DNA from: Palsa-147 sp036513895
GTDB lineage: Bacteria > Acidobacteriota > Terriglobia > Acidiferrales > UBA7541
Direction: 5' to 3'
Assembly (NCBI GenBank): GCA_036513895.1
Contig: DATBYF010000072.1
Span: forward strand, 18,075-82,074
Length of the DNA stretch: 64,000 nucleotides
Below are positions 25,786 through 35,345 of this stretch, in pieces. Under the pieces are notes generated by a model. The model had not been told where the DNA came from. It saw only the letters and a list, made by a program, of their open reading frames with translations, and made no database searches. Both the position numbers and the translations under genes were made by a program. Each line of letters opens with the position of its first letter. Position 1 is the stretch's first letter.

Positions 25786-26660
25786 GTTCTGCCTCCTGAG
25801 GATTGCTTCCACGCTCGTCGCAGCTTAGATTCCATGATGTCGGGACTCGTCGACAAAACTCTGGCGGCCAGCATCGAGAGTGCCAGATAAGCGTCGCTGA
25901 ACTCGCGCGGCATGCTGCGGAGCGCCTCACGGTGCCGCGCAATGGTTTCATAGTCGCCGCGCGATAACGGGCCCGTCCATGCGAGCCGCGGACCGAAGCG
26001 TTCGAAATTCACAAGCATTTGACGCATCAACGGCAACAGGGAGCGGTTGGATTGCCGGCGCGTGAATCCAATGCTCATCAAAATCAGTGTCGCAGCCTCA
26101 ACCAGCGCGAGTGCGTTCCCTGCTACGAGGGTGCCAGCGGCGTGATACGCGGGCTTTTCGCGGCCCCGCAACGTCACTGGAATGCCAGCCAAGGCTCGAA
26201 CTATCTTGCGCGCCATGCGAAGCGCGGCGCGGTGACCTTCAATCGCAATCACAACACCTTCCAGTTCGGGAATGGCGCGACCGCTGAAAGTTTGAAGCGG
26301 GTGCAGCGATCCGGTGAACGCGCCGCAATCCGCCAGCGGCGCCAGGACTCGGTGATCAAGCGCCCCGCTCGTGTGGAGCACGATCTTGCCTCTCCATTCT
26401 TTTCCTCCGAGCGTCGCGAGATCAGCTGCGACGTGCGCAATCGCGTCGTCCGGCGTCGTTATCAAGACAACCTCTGCACTCAGGATTTGCCGGGTCGCAA
26501 CACCGTAAGCGGTGCCAGCACCGATCTTTCGCACCGCGATGCGCGCAGTCGCTTTCGAACGCGTTACAACGGCGCCAATTTGCCAGCCCAGTCGGTGCAA
26601 GCGGTGTGCCAGCCCGCGGCCCACCCGTCCAGCTCCGACTATTGCGATGGAAGACGCCAC
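25782..26660 (-). CDS. Rossmann-like and DUF2520 domain protein
   Basis: About 292 residues: an NAD(P)-binding Rossmann domain starting IAIVGAGRVGRGLAHRL, then a helical DUF2520 domain (PAYHAAGTLVAGNALALVEA). The architecture resembles 6-phosphogluconate and ketopantoate reductase-type dehydrogenases; the substrate of the family is not established. TSGALDH and GSLHPLQTF are conserved family blocks. It heads the minus-strand operon with the M16 pair and the comEA-like gene, its stop overlapping the start of the catalytic M16 gene. In some genomes such genes lie near pantothenate-synthesis genes, not seen here. Confidence 0.88.
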   Translation of the reverse strand: MASSIAIVGAGRVGRGLAHRLHRLGWQIGAVVTRSKATARIAVRKIGAGTAYGVATRQILSAEVVLITTPDDAIAHVAADLATLGGKEWRGKIVLHTSGALDHRVLAPLADCGAFTGSLHPLQTFSGRAIPELEGVVIAIEGHRAALRMARKIVRALAGIPVTLRGREKPAYHAAGTLVAGNALALVEAATLILMSIGFTRRQSNRSLLPLMRQMLVNFERFGPRLAWTGPLSRGDYETIARHREALRSMPREFSDAYLALSMLAARVLSTSPDIMESKLRRAWKQSSGGRT

Positions 26661-26734
26661 GCTGCGTGCCTCTGGAGGACTCGCCGAAAATGCTAGAATA
26701 ACGTGTTTGTCTTAATCGCGGGCAGAAAACTCTT

Positions 26735-27889
26735 TTGCATATTTTCGTCACAATCTTGCTAGGTATTATTGCGGGCCTGTGGGCGATTCAATCGGTGCGA
26801 GCGGCCATCGGCATGAGTAAACTCCCTCGAATCGAGCGATTTGAGCCCTTACCAGTGAAAGACTGCCCGAAAGTCTCGATTATTTTTGGAGCTCTTAACG
26901 AGGCGGAGAAGTTGCCGTCGTCGGTTCCAACGATGCTGGCGCTCGATTATCCCGACTACGAACTGATCGCTGTGGATGATCGATCAACGGACGATACCGG
27001 GCGGATTCTCGACGATTTTGCCGCGCGCAACACGCATATGAAAGTCGTCCACATTAGGGAGCTTCCGCCTGGGTGGCTGGGCAAGCCCCACGCGCTTCAC
27101 AACGGCTCGAAGGTCGCCACGGGCTCGTGGCTGGTTTTCACCGACGCTGATGTCCATTTCGCGCCGGACTCACTGCGGCGAATCGTCGCCGTCGCGATTG
27201 AGCAGAAGACCGATCATCTCGCATTGATGACGAAAACAATCATGGTGGGATTCTGGGAGCATGTGGTCATGACATTTTTCGGTCTGGGATTTGCTCTCGG
27301 CGAGGAAGCATGGCGCACGAGCGATCCGCAATCGTCTCGATATATCGGCATCGGAGCTTTTCAATTGATTCGGCGAGAGGCCTATGACGCATTTAAGGGC
27401 CATCGCGGAATGCCAATGGAAGTGCTCGAGGACATGAAGCTTTCGAAACTCACCAAGCGCGCCGGATACCGTTCGCAGGTGGGATATTCGCCGAATCACG
27501 TCAGCGTGCGCTGGCAGGCGGGGATCGGAAATCTGGTGCGCGGTTCGTCGAAGACTTTCTTTGCGGCAGCCAGCTATAACCTCGGGATGCTCGGAGGTCA
27601 AATACTGGGACTACTGATGTTAAGCGTGTTTCCGTGGGTGGCCTTGCCGTTTGTGCATGGATACGCGCGAGTATTCGCGGCGATAGCGGTGGCCATTTCG
27701 TTTGCTTGCCATGCGGCAGTGTCTTACAGCGCCGGTGCTTCGCCGCTGTATGGATTTACGCATCCCATCGGAGCTTTGATCTTCAGCTGGATGCTGGCGC
27801 GCTCGGCGTTCGTGACGCTGTGGCGAGGTGGAGTGACGTGGCGGGGCACGTTTTATCCGATTGCTGAGCTTCGCCGCGGCCTCGTTTGA
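26735..27889 (+). CDS. Membrane-bound family 2 glycosyltransferase
   Basis: About 384 residues. An N-terminal membrane helix (FVTILLGIIAGLWAIQSV) precedes a GT-A domain: VSIIFGALNEAEKLP, nucleotide-binding VDDRSTDDT, and the DxD metal motif FTDADVHF. At least two further helices follow toward the C-terminus (LGMLGGQILGLLMLSVF and VFAAIAVAISFACHAAV), with the ending WRGTFYPIAEL. The pattern resembles HpnB (hopanoid-associated) and CrtQ-type transferases, but no hopanoid or carotenoid gene is adjacent, so the acceptor is unknown. The start is TTG 26735. It is divergent from the DUF2520 gene and converges with uvrB. Confidence 0.85.
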   Translation: MHIFVTILLGIIAGLWAIQSVRAAIGMSKLPRIERFEPLPVKDCPKVSIIFGALNEAEKLPSSVPTMLALDYPDYELIAVDDRSTDDTGRILDDFAARNTHMKVVHIRELPPGWLGKPHALHNGSKVATGSWLVFTDADVHFAPDSLRRIVAVAIEQKTDHLALMTKTIMVGFWEHVVMTFFGLGFALGEEAWRTSDPQSSRYIGIGAFQLIRREAYDAFKGHRGMPMEVLEDMKLSKLTKRAGYRSQVGYSPNHVSVRWQAGIGNLVRGSSKTFFAAASYNLGMLGGQILGLLMLSVFPWVALPFVHGYARVFAAIAVAISFACHAAVSYSAGASPLYGFTHPIGALIFSWMLARSAFVTLWRGGVTWRGTFYPIAELRRGLV

Positions 27890-27920
27890 ATCTTCCCGGC
27901 GGCCGCTTCTGCGCGATTTC

Positions 27921-29948
27921 TCAAGGCAATTTTGCCGGTTCGGGCAGGGGCGCAAACAACTCGCCGAGATCCTTCTGCCTTAGCAATCGAATGCGATCTC
28001 TCAGCGATGCGGCACGCTCGAATTCGAACTTCTTCGCGGCCTCGCGCATTTGCGTTTCAAGCTGCTCGATCACCCGGCGGAGATCATCTTCGTTGGCAAT
28101 ATCATCAATCGCGCTCTCGTCAATCGGCACCGTCAGGTAATCGGCCTCCACAATCGCGGCAAGCTGCATATCCACGGACTTATTGATCGACTGCGGCGTG
28201 ATGTTGTTTTCAAGATTGTAGGCTTGTTGCTTGGCGCGGCGGCGATTGGTTTCGCCAATGGCAAGCTTCATCGAATCGGTCATTGTATCCGCGTAGAGAA
28301 TCGCTCTCCCTTCGACGTGGCGCGCGCATCTCCCCATGCTCTGCACTAAGGATGTCGCGCTTCGGAGATAGCCTTCTTTGTCGGCGTCAAGAATTGCTAC
28401 GAGAGACACTTCGGGAAGATCGAGGCCTTCGCGAAGGAGGTTGATGCCGATGAGCAGGTCGAACTCCCCGCGCCTGAGATCGCGCAGAATACGCACGCGC
28501 TCGAGCGTTTCAATTTCGGAGTGAAGGTAACGGCAGCGCACACCGACTTCGGAAAAATATTCGGCGAGGTCTTCGGCCATTCTTTTTGTCAGAGTCGTGA
28601 CGAGCACGCGCTCGTTGCGCTTTGCGCGAACGCGAATTTCCTCGAGCAGATCGTCCACCTGTCCTTTAACCGGACGTACCTCGACTTCTGGATCCACAAG
28701 ACCTGTCGGCCGAATCACTTGCTCGGCGACGACTCCGCCGGATTTCGTGAGCTCGTATGGGCCGGGCGTCGCCGAGACATATACGGCTTGGTTCACGCGA
28801 TGCTCGAATTCTTCGAACGTCAAGGGCCGGTTGTCGAGCGCCGAGGGTAACCGGAATCCGTAATCCACCAGCGTCTGCTTCCTCGAGCGATCTCCATGAA
28901 ACATGGCGCGAACCTGCGGGATGGTCTGATGTGATTCATCAACAAACAACAGAAAATCGGACGGCACGTAGTCGAGCAGCGTCGGAGGAGCCTCGCCCGG
29001 CAAACGGCCGGAAAGATGCCGCGAATAATTCTCGATTCCGTGGCAATAGCCAATCGTTCGCATCATTTCGATGTCGAAACGCGTCCGCTGTTCGATTCGT
29101 TGCGCCTCGACGATTCTGCCCTTCTGCGCGAGTTCGCCTTTCCACCATTCAAGCTCTTCGAGAATGGTCTGAATGGCGCGCTCTCTTTGCTCAGCCGGAA
29201 GAACATAATGCGTCTTCGGATAGATCGGCAATCGCGTGATTTCCGTTGCGCTGGTCAGAATTTCACCGGTGATCGTGTCGATCCGGCGAATCGCGTCAAT
29301 TTGGCTTCCCCAAAGCTCGATTCGAACGGCCGTGTCGTCATAAGGAGGATAGATTTCGATCATATCGCCGCGCACGCGAAACGTGCCGCGACGCAAGTCT
29401 TCGCTGCGCTCGTATTGAATCTCAACGAGCTTCCGCAACATGGCTTCGCGTGAAATGGACTGGCCTTTCTCAAGCATCAGCATCATGCCGTAGTACGCCT
29501 CGGGCGATCCCAAGCCGTAGATGCACGATACGGACGCCACGATTATGACGTCGCGGCGCTCGAACAACGACCGCGTAGCGCTCATACGCAGCTTGTCGAG
29601 CTCCTCATTTGTTGTCGCTTCTTTCTCGATAAACACATCGCTCGATGGCACGTACGCTTCCGGCTGGTAATAATCGTAGTAGCTGACGAAGTACTCTACG
29701 GCCGTTTGCGGAAAGAACGATTTGAACTCGTGATAGAGCTGAGCTGCGAGCGTCTTGTTGTGCACGAGAACTAGCGATGGGCGATCCATCTTCTCGATGA
29801 TCTTGGCCATCGTGAACGTCTTACCCGAGCCGGTCACGCCGAGGAGCACCTGGTGCTTGTCCCCCCCGGCTATGCCTTCGGTGAGCTGGGCGATCGCCTG
29901 CGGCTGGTCGCCGCGCGGTTGATAGTCGCTCGAAAGTTTGAAGTTCAT
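27921..29948 (-). CDS. uvrB: Excinuclease ABC subunit B
   Basis: Damage-verifying helicase-like subunit of nucleotide excision repair. 675 residues, the usual length. Walker A is GVTGSGKTFTMAKI; the beta-hairpin region reads YYDYYQPEAYVPSSD; helicase motifs LLFVDESH and GINLLREGLDLPEVSLVAIL follow; the C-terminal UVR motif that contacts UvrC is at about residues 630-665 (IEQLETQMREAAKKFEFE). It is the last visible gene of the minus-strand set with the secreted protein gene 83 bp upstream. No SOS box was identified. Confidence 0.98.
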   Translation of the reverse strand: MNFKLSSDYQPRGDQPQAIAQLTEGIAGGDKHQVLLGVTGSGKTFTMAKIIEKMDRPSLVLVHNKTLAAQLYHEFKSFFPQTAVEYFVSYYDYYQPEAYVPSSDVFIEKEATTNEELDKLRMSATRSLFERRDVIIVASVSCIYGLGSPEAYYGMMLMLEKGQSISREAMLRKLVEIQYERSEDLRRGTFRVRGDMIEIYPPYDDTAVRIELWGSQIDAIRRIDTITGEILTSATEITRLPIYPKTHYVLPAEQRERAIQTILEELEWWKGELAQKGRIVEAQRIEQRTRFDIEMMRTIGYCHGIENYSRHLSGRLPGEAPPTLLDYVPSDFLLFVDESHQTIPQVRAMFHGDRSRKQTLVDYGFRLPSALDNRPLTFEEFEHRVNQAVYVSATPGPYELTKSGGVVAEQVIRPTGLVDPEVEVRPVKGQVDDLLEEIRVRAKRNERVLVTTLTKRMAEDLAEYFSEVGVRCRYLHSEIETLERVRILRDLRRGEFDLLIGINLLREGLDLPEVSLVAILDADKEGYLRSATSLVQSMGRCARHVEGRAILYADTMTDSMKLAIGETNRRRAKQQAYNLENNITPQSINKSVDMQLAAIVEADYLTVPIDESAIDDIANEDDLRRVIEQLETQMREAAKKFEFERAASLRDRIRLLRQKDLGELFAPLPEPAKLP

Positions 29949-30031
29949 GACAGTGATTCCCAGCCGAAAATGCAGGCATCAGGTAAAACGTCCATTATAA
30001 CGCGACACGCAAGTCGGAGTCGAATGGCCGT

Positions 30032-31087
30032 TTATTGTGTAGATTCGCCCGCGCTTGGCAGAAGCGCGATTTGAGACTGGCTCTTCACCTCGCCGGCGTA
30101 GTCGATTCTCGAAGGCGAGCTCGAACTCGAAATCGTGAAGTTCATGAGCTGATTGCTCGTTTGGGTAATGCTGATTACGAGTCCGGTGTGAAGAGATATC
30201 GAGTTCAAACTTTCGCCTGAACCAGTCCAGCTGCCCGAAGTACGAAGACCATTGTGAACGTAATCCGGCGGTGTAAGATCTCCCTTGGGGTTCATTTGCA
30301 GAATTTTGAATTGCGTCAGGACGACCGCGCACATTTCGCTGCTGTTCGAGGCTGCGGGAGGTGCGGTCAGAACATCCGCGGGCTGCGTCGAGCTGCCTTC
30401 GGCATGGCATGGCTCGTTTCTTAAATAGGTCGAATCCGCGCGCCAAACGGTGCCTTTCAGCGGCGCGCCAGCGAGCGGTTCTTCTGAATGCCACTTTTCG
30501 CCGATGGCAATTCCCTTCTTCGGAAATCCGGCTCCAGACGAAATATTTGAGAGCCATCCTCGCGTATTCGCAATGGCCGACGGGTCTTGCAGGACCGCAT
30601 CGAGACCGTGGAGATCGGAAATTCGGCCATCGCCGTCGAGGGTGAACTCCAGAGAGTGGCCTTCGAGCTTTCGGAACTGCTCGACGATGGCGTCGGCTTG
30701 CTCATCATAGGCGTCCGATTCGTTTGTCGCTGAGGAGCGCTCATACGTCGCGCGAAGGTGGACTTTGGAAAGGTCGTGGCCTGCAGGTTGCGGGTCCACG
30801 CTCAAGACCTCCAGACGAATCACGACGGTCGTAGTCTGCTTCAATTGTGATGCGGCTTCCGGATCGCGGATCGGACCAGTTGTGTGTCCCTTTGATACAT
30901 TTCGCACTTCGATCTGATATCGCAGCACCTGGCCGGGTGAGAACCGAGGCGTCAGTCGCACACGGCCGTTGTCCGCGTCAGAGCGCGGGTGCGCTGAAAT
31001 TGTGACGAGACATAGCAGAGTAATCCCCAGACAAAATATGGCCGTTCTGAATGCATTCTTCAGAATTGGAGAGCTAGCTGAGCTCAT
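30032..31087 (-). CDS. Secreted protein of unknown function (about 351 residues)
   Basis: I do not recognise a firm family; the layout resembles beta-rich DUF6263-like secreted proteins. An N-terminal signal peptide (FRTAIFCLGITLLCLVTISAHP) is followed by a beta-strand-rich region, FSPGQVLRYQIEV, and later FTLDGDGRISDL. The middle contains paired Cys at NEPCHAEG and SSEMCAVV that could form a disulfide. The C-terminus has a Ser-rich run (TISSSSSPSRIDY). It lies between the AsmA-like gene and uvrB on the minus strand, with gaps of 78 and 83 bp. A periplasmic or outer-membrane-associated role is inferred from the signal only. Confidence 0.7.
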   Translation of the reverse strand: MSSASSPILKNAFRTAIFCLGITLLCLVTISAHPRSDADNGRVRLTPRFSPGQVLRYQIEVRNVSKGHTTGPIRDPEAASQLKQTTTVVIRLEVLSVDPQPAGHDLSKVHLRATYERSSATNESDAYDEQADAIVEQFRKLEGHSLEFTLDGDGRISDLHGLDAVLQDPSAIANTRGWLSNISSGAGFPKKGIAIGEKWHSEEPLAGAPLKGTVWRADSTYLRNEPCHAEGSSTQPADVLTAPPAASNSSEMCAVVLTQFKILQMNPKGDLTPPDYVHNGLRTSGSWTGSGESLNSISLHTGLVISITQTSNQLMNFTISSSSSPSRIDYAGEVKSQSQIALLPSAGESTQ

Positions 31088-31165
31088 CTTGTGCTCATCG
31101 ACGTGAAAATCGCCGCGAAAACTATTCGCGCAGATTCAATTGATGCAATGCTGTGAGATTCAGGC

Positions 31166-33775
31166 TCACTCATTCGGGGTTGTTCCGGGGGACGGAAAGC
31201 GTGGCGCCGCCAGAGTTCCTTCGATTACTGAGCCTGTCGGATTCGTGGCAGAGGCTGCCTCGTCGCCTTCCGACGCACCGGCAATCTGACGGACGCGCAG
31301 CTCGAGGTTGTGGGCTGAGTCCACCGTGCCACTCAGGCTCAACTCGGCGTCTGGGTTAAGCAGCCGAAGCTGCGAAATCTGAATCTTGTTGTTGCGACAT
31401 TTGAACGCTCCTGCGGCGCGGGAGAAGGAAGTCGTGCCCGGAACCTTTTCTTCGGAGCGAAGCGATTCGATCAAGTTAAATCCATCGAACGACGGATCTT
31501 GAATGTCGGTAGAACCTTCGCATTCCAGCGAAGCAAGCAGCGCATCGCGCCCGGCCCCGCCAAGCGTTAGTGACAAATCGCCAGCGGCTTGTCCGCCGAA
31601 AAACTTTGGGAGCGACGGCGAACTTGCCATCAGTGATGAGAGATTCAAGCCCGAAAAGTGCGTCTTGACGCTGTAGAGCGGAGCCTTTCGCAAATCCGCA
31701 ACAAGTTTGGCTGAAACATGCCCGCCATAGAAATCGGCATCCGCGTCGTCGAGTTCGAGACGCCGGCCGCGAATGGCGAGATCGCCTCTGAGCCTGTGAA
31801 CCACGAATCGCAAGAATGCGAACTGATCGATCGCGACGTGGCCTTGAGCATCAACATAGTCCGGATTCGGCTGCTCACTCGTGGACGAATTCAAGAACGG
31901 CAGAATGTTACTGAGAAACCCTTGCCGCCAGCGCGGATTAAGCCAACGATCCAAGTCTTCCGCGTTCAGGCGGTCCACGCTCAATGCGAAGTGCCGTACA
32001 CCGGCGACCGGATCCAAATCTACTGACCCTTTCCACTCGCCGCCAAACGCCTGCGCGGAATCAATCAGAAGTTCCGACGTATCGCGCGCGAAAATAACTC
32101 TGCCGTGCATCTCCGAGATAGGTTGATTCAAGTAAGGAGCGCGCAAGGTCAAGCCCTGGAGATCGACTCTTCCAACGGTCGGTTTCCGCTGAAGTTTCTC
32201 GCGGCCCTGCCACCCTATATCGAACGCCGCTGGCCCTTGGATCTTCCACGCACCTTCACCGTTCCAGCCGAATGCGGATACAACACTAGTAAGAGTTTCG
32301 ACGTTCGCTACCCTTCCGGAGAGTCTCCACGTCGAATCGCCCACCGGGTCGATTGGTATCGCGCCTTCCAAACGAAGCGCACCCCCATCGGATCCGATTT
32401 CGATCGTCGCGGGCAAGACTCGCGCAGAGCGCGGATCGAATTTCATCGAACTGCGAGTGACCTTGAGGGGAGCGCGCAGGCCACCCCCTTCGAGAGTAGC
32501 GCCATCTGTCCATGCCGTGCCGCCCGCCGGACGCAGCGGCCATCCGGCGAGCGCTATGTCGAATCGAAGAGAACCGCGCGCTGTAATCGCTTCGGAAATC
32601 GATGGGTGAAACGCGCGAACCCACGACAACACGTCCGAGGAATCGACCCCATCCGAAATCACTCTCAGCTCACGTCCCTGCGCACCGGCCGTCTCCGCCC
32701 AGGTTACGACTCCAGAGCCTCGCGCATTTGAGCGCGGAGCTTCGATGGCGAAGTCTGAAAAATTGAGCGTAGAAGCTTCCGGAAGCCAGTCGGCGCGTAT
32801 CAATACGTTTACAGCCGGATTGTCGGCGCGCATCGAGAGGTCCCAACGATGAACGCGGCGCAACTCAACGCGTCCCTGCAAATTCCATGATGCACCTTGC
32901 GTCTGGGCGTCGAGCGCGATGTTAAACGCGCCGCGAATTCCATGATCCGTTCCAGATGACAGGCGAAAGGCGTCCGCGAGCGCTGCGTCCTGCCAGCGGA
33001 TATGCAGATTCGCTGGCCGCAATCGCGACGAAGTCCCTCCGAGCTGTCCGTCCACGTGCAGCGTTCCCGCTTGCTGCAGCACCACGGCTGCGCGCGCGGG
33101 ACTCGCGTCCAAATTCACGCGCCATTGGTCAGGCACATCCTGCTCGACGGAACCCGAAAGGTCCACGAACGCGAAGGGCAACTTCTCATCGCCGCGTTTG
33201 AAATTTACGCGGCCCGAATCAACTGCGATCCCGTTGATTCGCGGCGCGGCGCGCGGCGCCGATGCGCCTGAGGCAAGACTCTCAATTCCACTCGACGTCG
33301 ATGGAAGCCATTCTTCGATATTCCACCTGCCATCGGCGGCTCGAACAAGATTAAGGCTCGGTCGCGACAGTGAAAGAGTTCCGAGCTCCAGGGGTCCGCG
33401 AAACAATGAGAGCCAGCGCAATCGAATCGTAAGAGCTTCGGCGCGCAGAAAATATTCATGGCCGAATCGAGGATCTTCCGCGACTGTGACCGGCTCGGCC
33501 ACAAGCGCGGGGCCATCCCATAGTGATAACGAATATCGGCCCACTTCGACGGGTCTGCCAAATGCTGCCGTCAGCCGTAAGTTGAGATCTCGACGGATCC
33601 GGGTGTGCTGAACGAGCCAGGAACCCGCCAGGTTGATCGAAACGAACACAATGAGAAGAACGAAAATCCAGCGCAGCCAGGCGACCGCGTGGCTCCGGCT
33701 GGATCCACCAATCGAGCCGGAATCGAGTACCGGCGGGCTCTCGGATTCAAGCGTTGCAGGAGTTGTCAAGGCCAT
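31166..33775 (-). CDS. AsmA-family protein (envelope biogenesis, lipid-transport fold)
   Basis: About 869 residues with a single N-terminal membrane helix (WIFVLLIVFVSINLAGSWLV), the rest periplasmic and beta-rich. The first domain (LTAAFGRPVEVGRYSLSLWD) is the AsmA N-terminal signature, and the C-terminal part (SLTLGGAGRDALLASLECEG, then FKCRNNKIQISQLRL) matches the AsmA C-terminal domain with its LSGTVD strand. AsmA-like proteins form long grooves thought to carry phospholipids between membranes. It follows lepB after about 20 bp and probably belongs to that operon. Confidence 0.9.
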   Translation of the reverse strand: MALTTPATLESESPPVLDSGSIGGSSRSHAVAWLRWIFVLLIVFVSINLAGSWLVQHTRIRRDLNLRLTAAFGRPVEVGRYSLSLWDGPALVAEPVTVAEDPRFGHEYFLRAEALTIRLRWLSLFRGPLELGTLSLSRPSLNLVRAADGRWNIEEWLPSTSSGIESLASGASAPRAAPRINGIAVDSGRVNFKRGDEKLPFAFVDLSGSVEQDVPDQWRVNLDASPARAAVVLQQAGTLHVDGQLGGTSSRLRPANLHIRWQDAALADAFRLSSGTDHGIRGAFNIALDAQTQGASWNLQGRVELRRVHRWDLSMRADNPAVNVLIRADWLPEASTLNFSDFAIEAPRSNARGSGVVTWAETAGAQGRELRVISDGVDSSDVLSWVRAFHPSISEAITARGSLRFDIALAGWPLRPAGGTAWTDGATLEGGGLRAPLKVTRSSMKFDPRSARVLPATIEIGSDGGALRLEGAIPIDPVGDSTWRLSGRVANVETLTSVVSAFGWNGEGAWKIQGPAAFDIGWQGREKLQRKPTVGRVDLQGLTLRAPYLNQPISEMHGRVIFARDTSELLIDSAQAFGGEWKGSVDLDPVAGVRHFALSVDRLNAEDLDRWLNPRWRQGFLSNILPFLNSSTSEQPNPDYVDAQGHVAIDQFAFLRFVVHRLRGDLAIRGRRLELDDADADFYGGHVSAKLVADLRKAPLYSVKTHFSGLNLSSLMASSPSLPKFFGGQAAGDLSLTLGGAGRDALLASLECEGSTDIQDPSFDGFNLIESLRSEEKVPGTTSFSRAAGAFKCRNNKIQISQLRLLNPDAELSLSGTVDSAHNLELRVRQIAGASEGDEAASATNPTGSVIEGTLAAPRFPSPGTTPNE

Positions 33776-33796
33776 CTCATCCGATCAATTAACATC

Positions 33797-34588
33797 TCAA
33801 TGAACTTCGCGTAGCATGCGGCCCCAGCGCGCGCGGCTCGGAAGATGTGCGAATGTTTGGAAGAAACCGGCAATTCCGCCCGTGCCTTCGGAAGAATCGT
33901 CCGCGCTGGTTTTCACAGACCAGTAGATAACTACGGGCCGGCCCATGATTGCGTCGCGGCGAACGAATCCCCAGTAGCGGCTGTCCCAACTATGGTCGCG
34001 ATTGTCTCCCATCGCGAAATAATCATTCGGGGGAACGACAAGCTCGCCCTGAGTGATGTGGTTATATATGTCGGCGGACCATTCGGGGCGTACCATTGGA
34101 TCGTAAATCTCGCGAGTGATCGGCGGAAAATCGTCGCCAAATGGATCGTCGCTGCCAGGATCGTGGACAGCGTAAGGCTCAACGAGCATCGCGCCATCCA
34201 CGTAAACTTTTTGATCAGCAATCCGAATCCGATCGCCCGGCATACCGATGACGCGCTTCACGTAGTGCTGATGGTCATCATAGGGAAACTTGAAAACGAT
34301 CACGTCGCCGCGGCGGATTTCGCGGTAGGGCAAAAGATGCTCGTACCAGGCGCCGTGTCCGCCAAAAATAAATTTGTTAACCAGGAGATAATCGCCGACA
34401 AGAAGAGTGCGTTCCATCGAGGGCGAAGGAATCTTGAATGTCTGGACGATAAAGGTCGTGCCGAAAAGTACGATGAGAATTGTGGCCAGAAGCGATTCGA
34501 CATACTCACGAAAAGTTCCCTGGTCGGTGGAACCGCTGGACGGCTCTGTGCGTTCGGCGACGTTCTCGCGCTGGACGTCAACCGTCAT
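33797..34588 (-). CDS. lepB: Signal peptidase I
   Basis: Removes signal peptides of exported proteins at the outer face of the inner membrane. About 263 residues with one N-terminal membrane helix (LLATILIVLFGTTFIVQTFK). The catalytic Ser lies in IPSPSMERTLLVGDYLLVNKF and the Lys in YVKRVIGMPGDRI; the third conserved box is GDNRDHSWDSRYWGFV. It is seven bases downstream of rnc, a common neighbour pair. The C-terminus carries about 35 extra residues without a recognisable domain. Confidence 0.96.
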   Translation of the reverse strand: MTVDVQRENVAERTEPSSGSTDQGTFREYVESLLATILIVLFGTTFIVQTFKIPSPSMERTLLVGDYLLVNKFIFGGHGAWYEHLLPYREIRRGDVIVFKFPYDDHQHYVKRVIGMPGDRIRIADQKVYVDGAMLVEPYAVHDPGSDDPFGDDFPPITREIYDPMVRPEWSADIYNHITQGELVVPPNDYFAMGDNRDHSWDSRYWGFVRRDAIMGRPVVIYWSVKTSADDSSEGTGGIAGFFQTFAHLPSRARWGRMLREVH

Positions 34589-34595
34589 CCAAAAG

Positions 34596-35327
34596 TCACT
34601 CCGTCTGCGCCTTCGTCATCAGGCCGATGAGGGCCTTGTGAGCCGCCAGCTGTTCCGCCGCTTTCTTGCTGCGGCCTTCGGAGGTGGCAAGCCGCTCGCC
34701 GTCAAGCCACGCTTCGACCTCGAAGAGCTTCTTGTGGTCTGGCCCGCTCTCCTTGTATACGCGATATTCCACGCGGCCAAGGGCATGCTGTTGCACCCAC
34801 TCCTGCAGCGCCGATTTATGGTCAGAGACGTGCAGGGGGCCATCAGCGCCCCTCATCGCCGGTTCGAGCAGCGTTCGGCGGATAAATTCGCCGGCGGCGT
34901 GCAAACCCGCATCGAGATAAATGGCCGCGACGACGGCTTCGTAGGCATCGGCGAGCAGGCTCTGTTTTTCGCGGCCGCCAGTCATTTCTTCGCCTCGGCC
35001 AAGCCGCAAATGACTGCCGATCGCAATCGCCTCGGCAGCGGAGCGAATCGATGTGCCGCTGACAAGACGGGACTGCGCCTTAGACAGCTTACCCGCATCC
35101 CAGTCTGGAAAATTTCTCAGCAAATATTCGCTCACCACCAACCCAATGACGCGATCGCCAAAAAACTCGAGGCGGTCGTTATCGTCGGGAGGCGGCGCAG
35201 TCTCCCGCTGGCGCGCCGAGCGGTGCGTCAACGCTTGTTCGAGCCATTCCGGCCGCTTGAAACGATGACCGAGTGCTAGCTCGAACTGCGTCAGCTTATC
35301 ACCGTCATCCAAGACTCCTCCATTCAA
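34596..35327 (-). CDS. rnc: Ribonuclease III
   Basis: Endonuclease for double-stranded RNA in rRNA processing. About 243 residues: an RNase III domain followed by a dsRNA-binding domain (SALQEWVQQHALGRVEYRV to KKAAEQLAAHKAL). The signature reads NDRLEFFGDRVIGL, so Asp replaces the first Glu of NERLEFLGD, but the catalytic Glu and Asp are kept, as are Asp and Glu of LADAYEAVVAAIYLD. The residue matching E. coli Glu65 is Ala (WDAGKLSK). It lies between a TPR-protein gene and lepB. Confidence 0.95.
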   Translation of the reverse strand: MNGGVLDDGDKLTQFELALGHRFKRPEWLEQALTHRSARQRETAPPPDDNDRLEFFGDRVIGLVVSEYLLRNFPDWDAGKLSKAQSRLVSGTSIRSAAEAIAIGSHLRLGRGEEMTGGREKQSLLADAYEAVVAAIYLDAGLHAAGEFIRRTLLEPAMRGADGPLHVSDHKSALQEWVQQHALGRVEYRVYKESGPDHKKLFEVEAWLDGERLATSEGRSKKAAEQLAAHKALIGLMTKAQTE

Positions 35328-35345
35328 TGCGTCGAGATGGAATTC

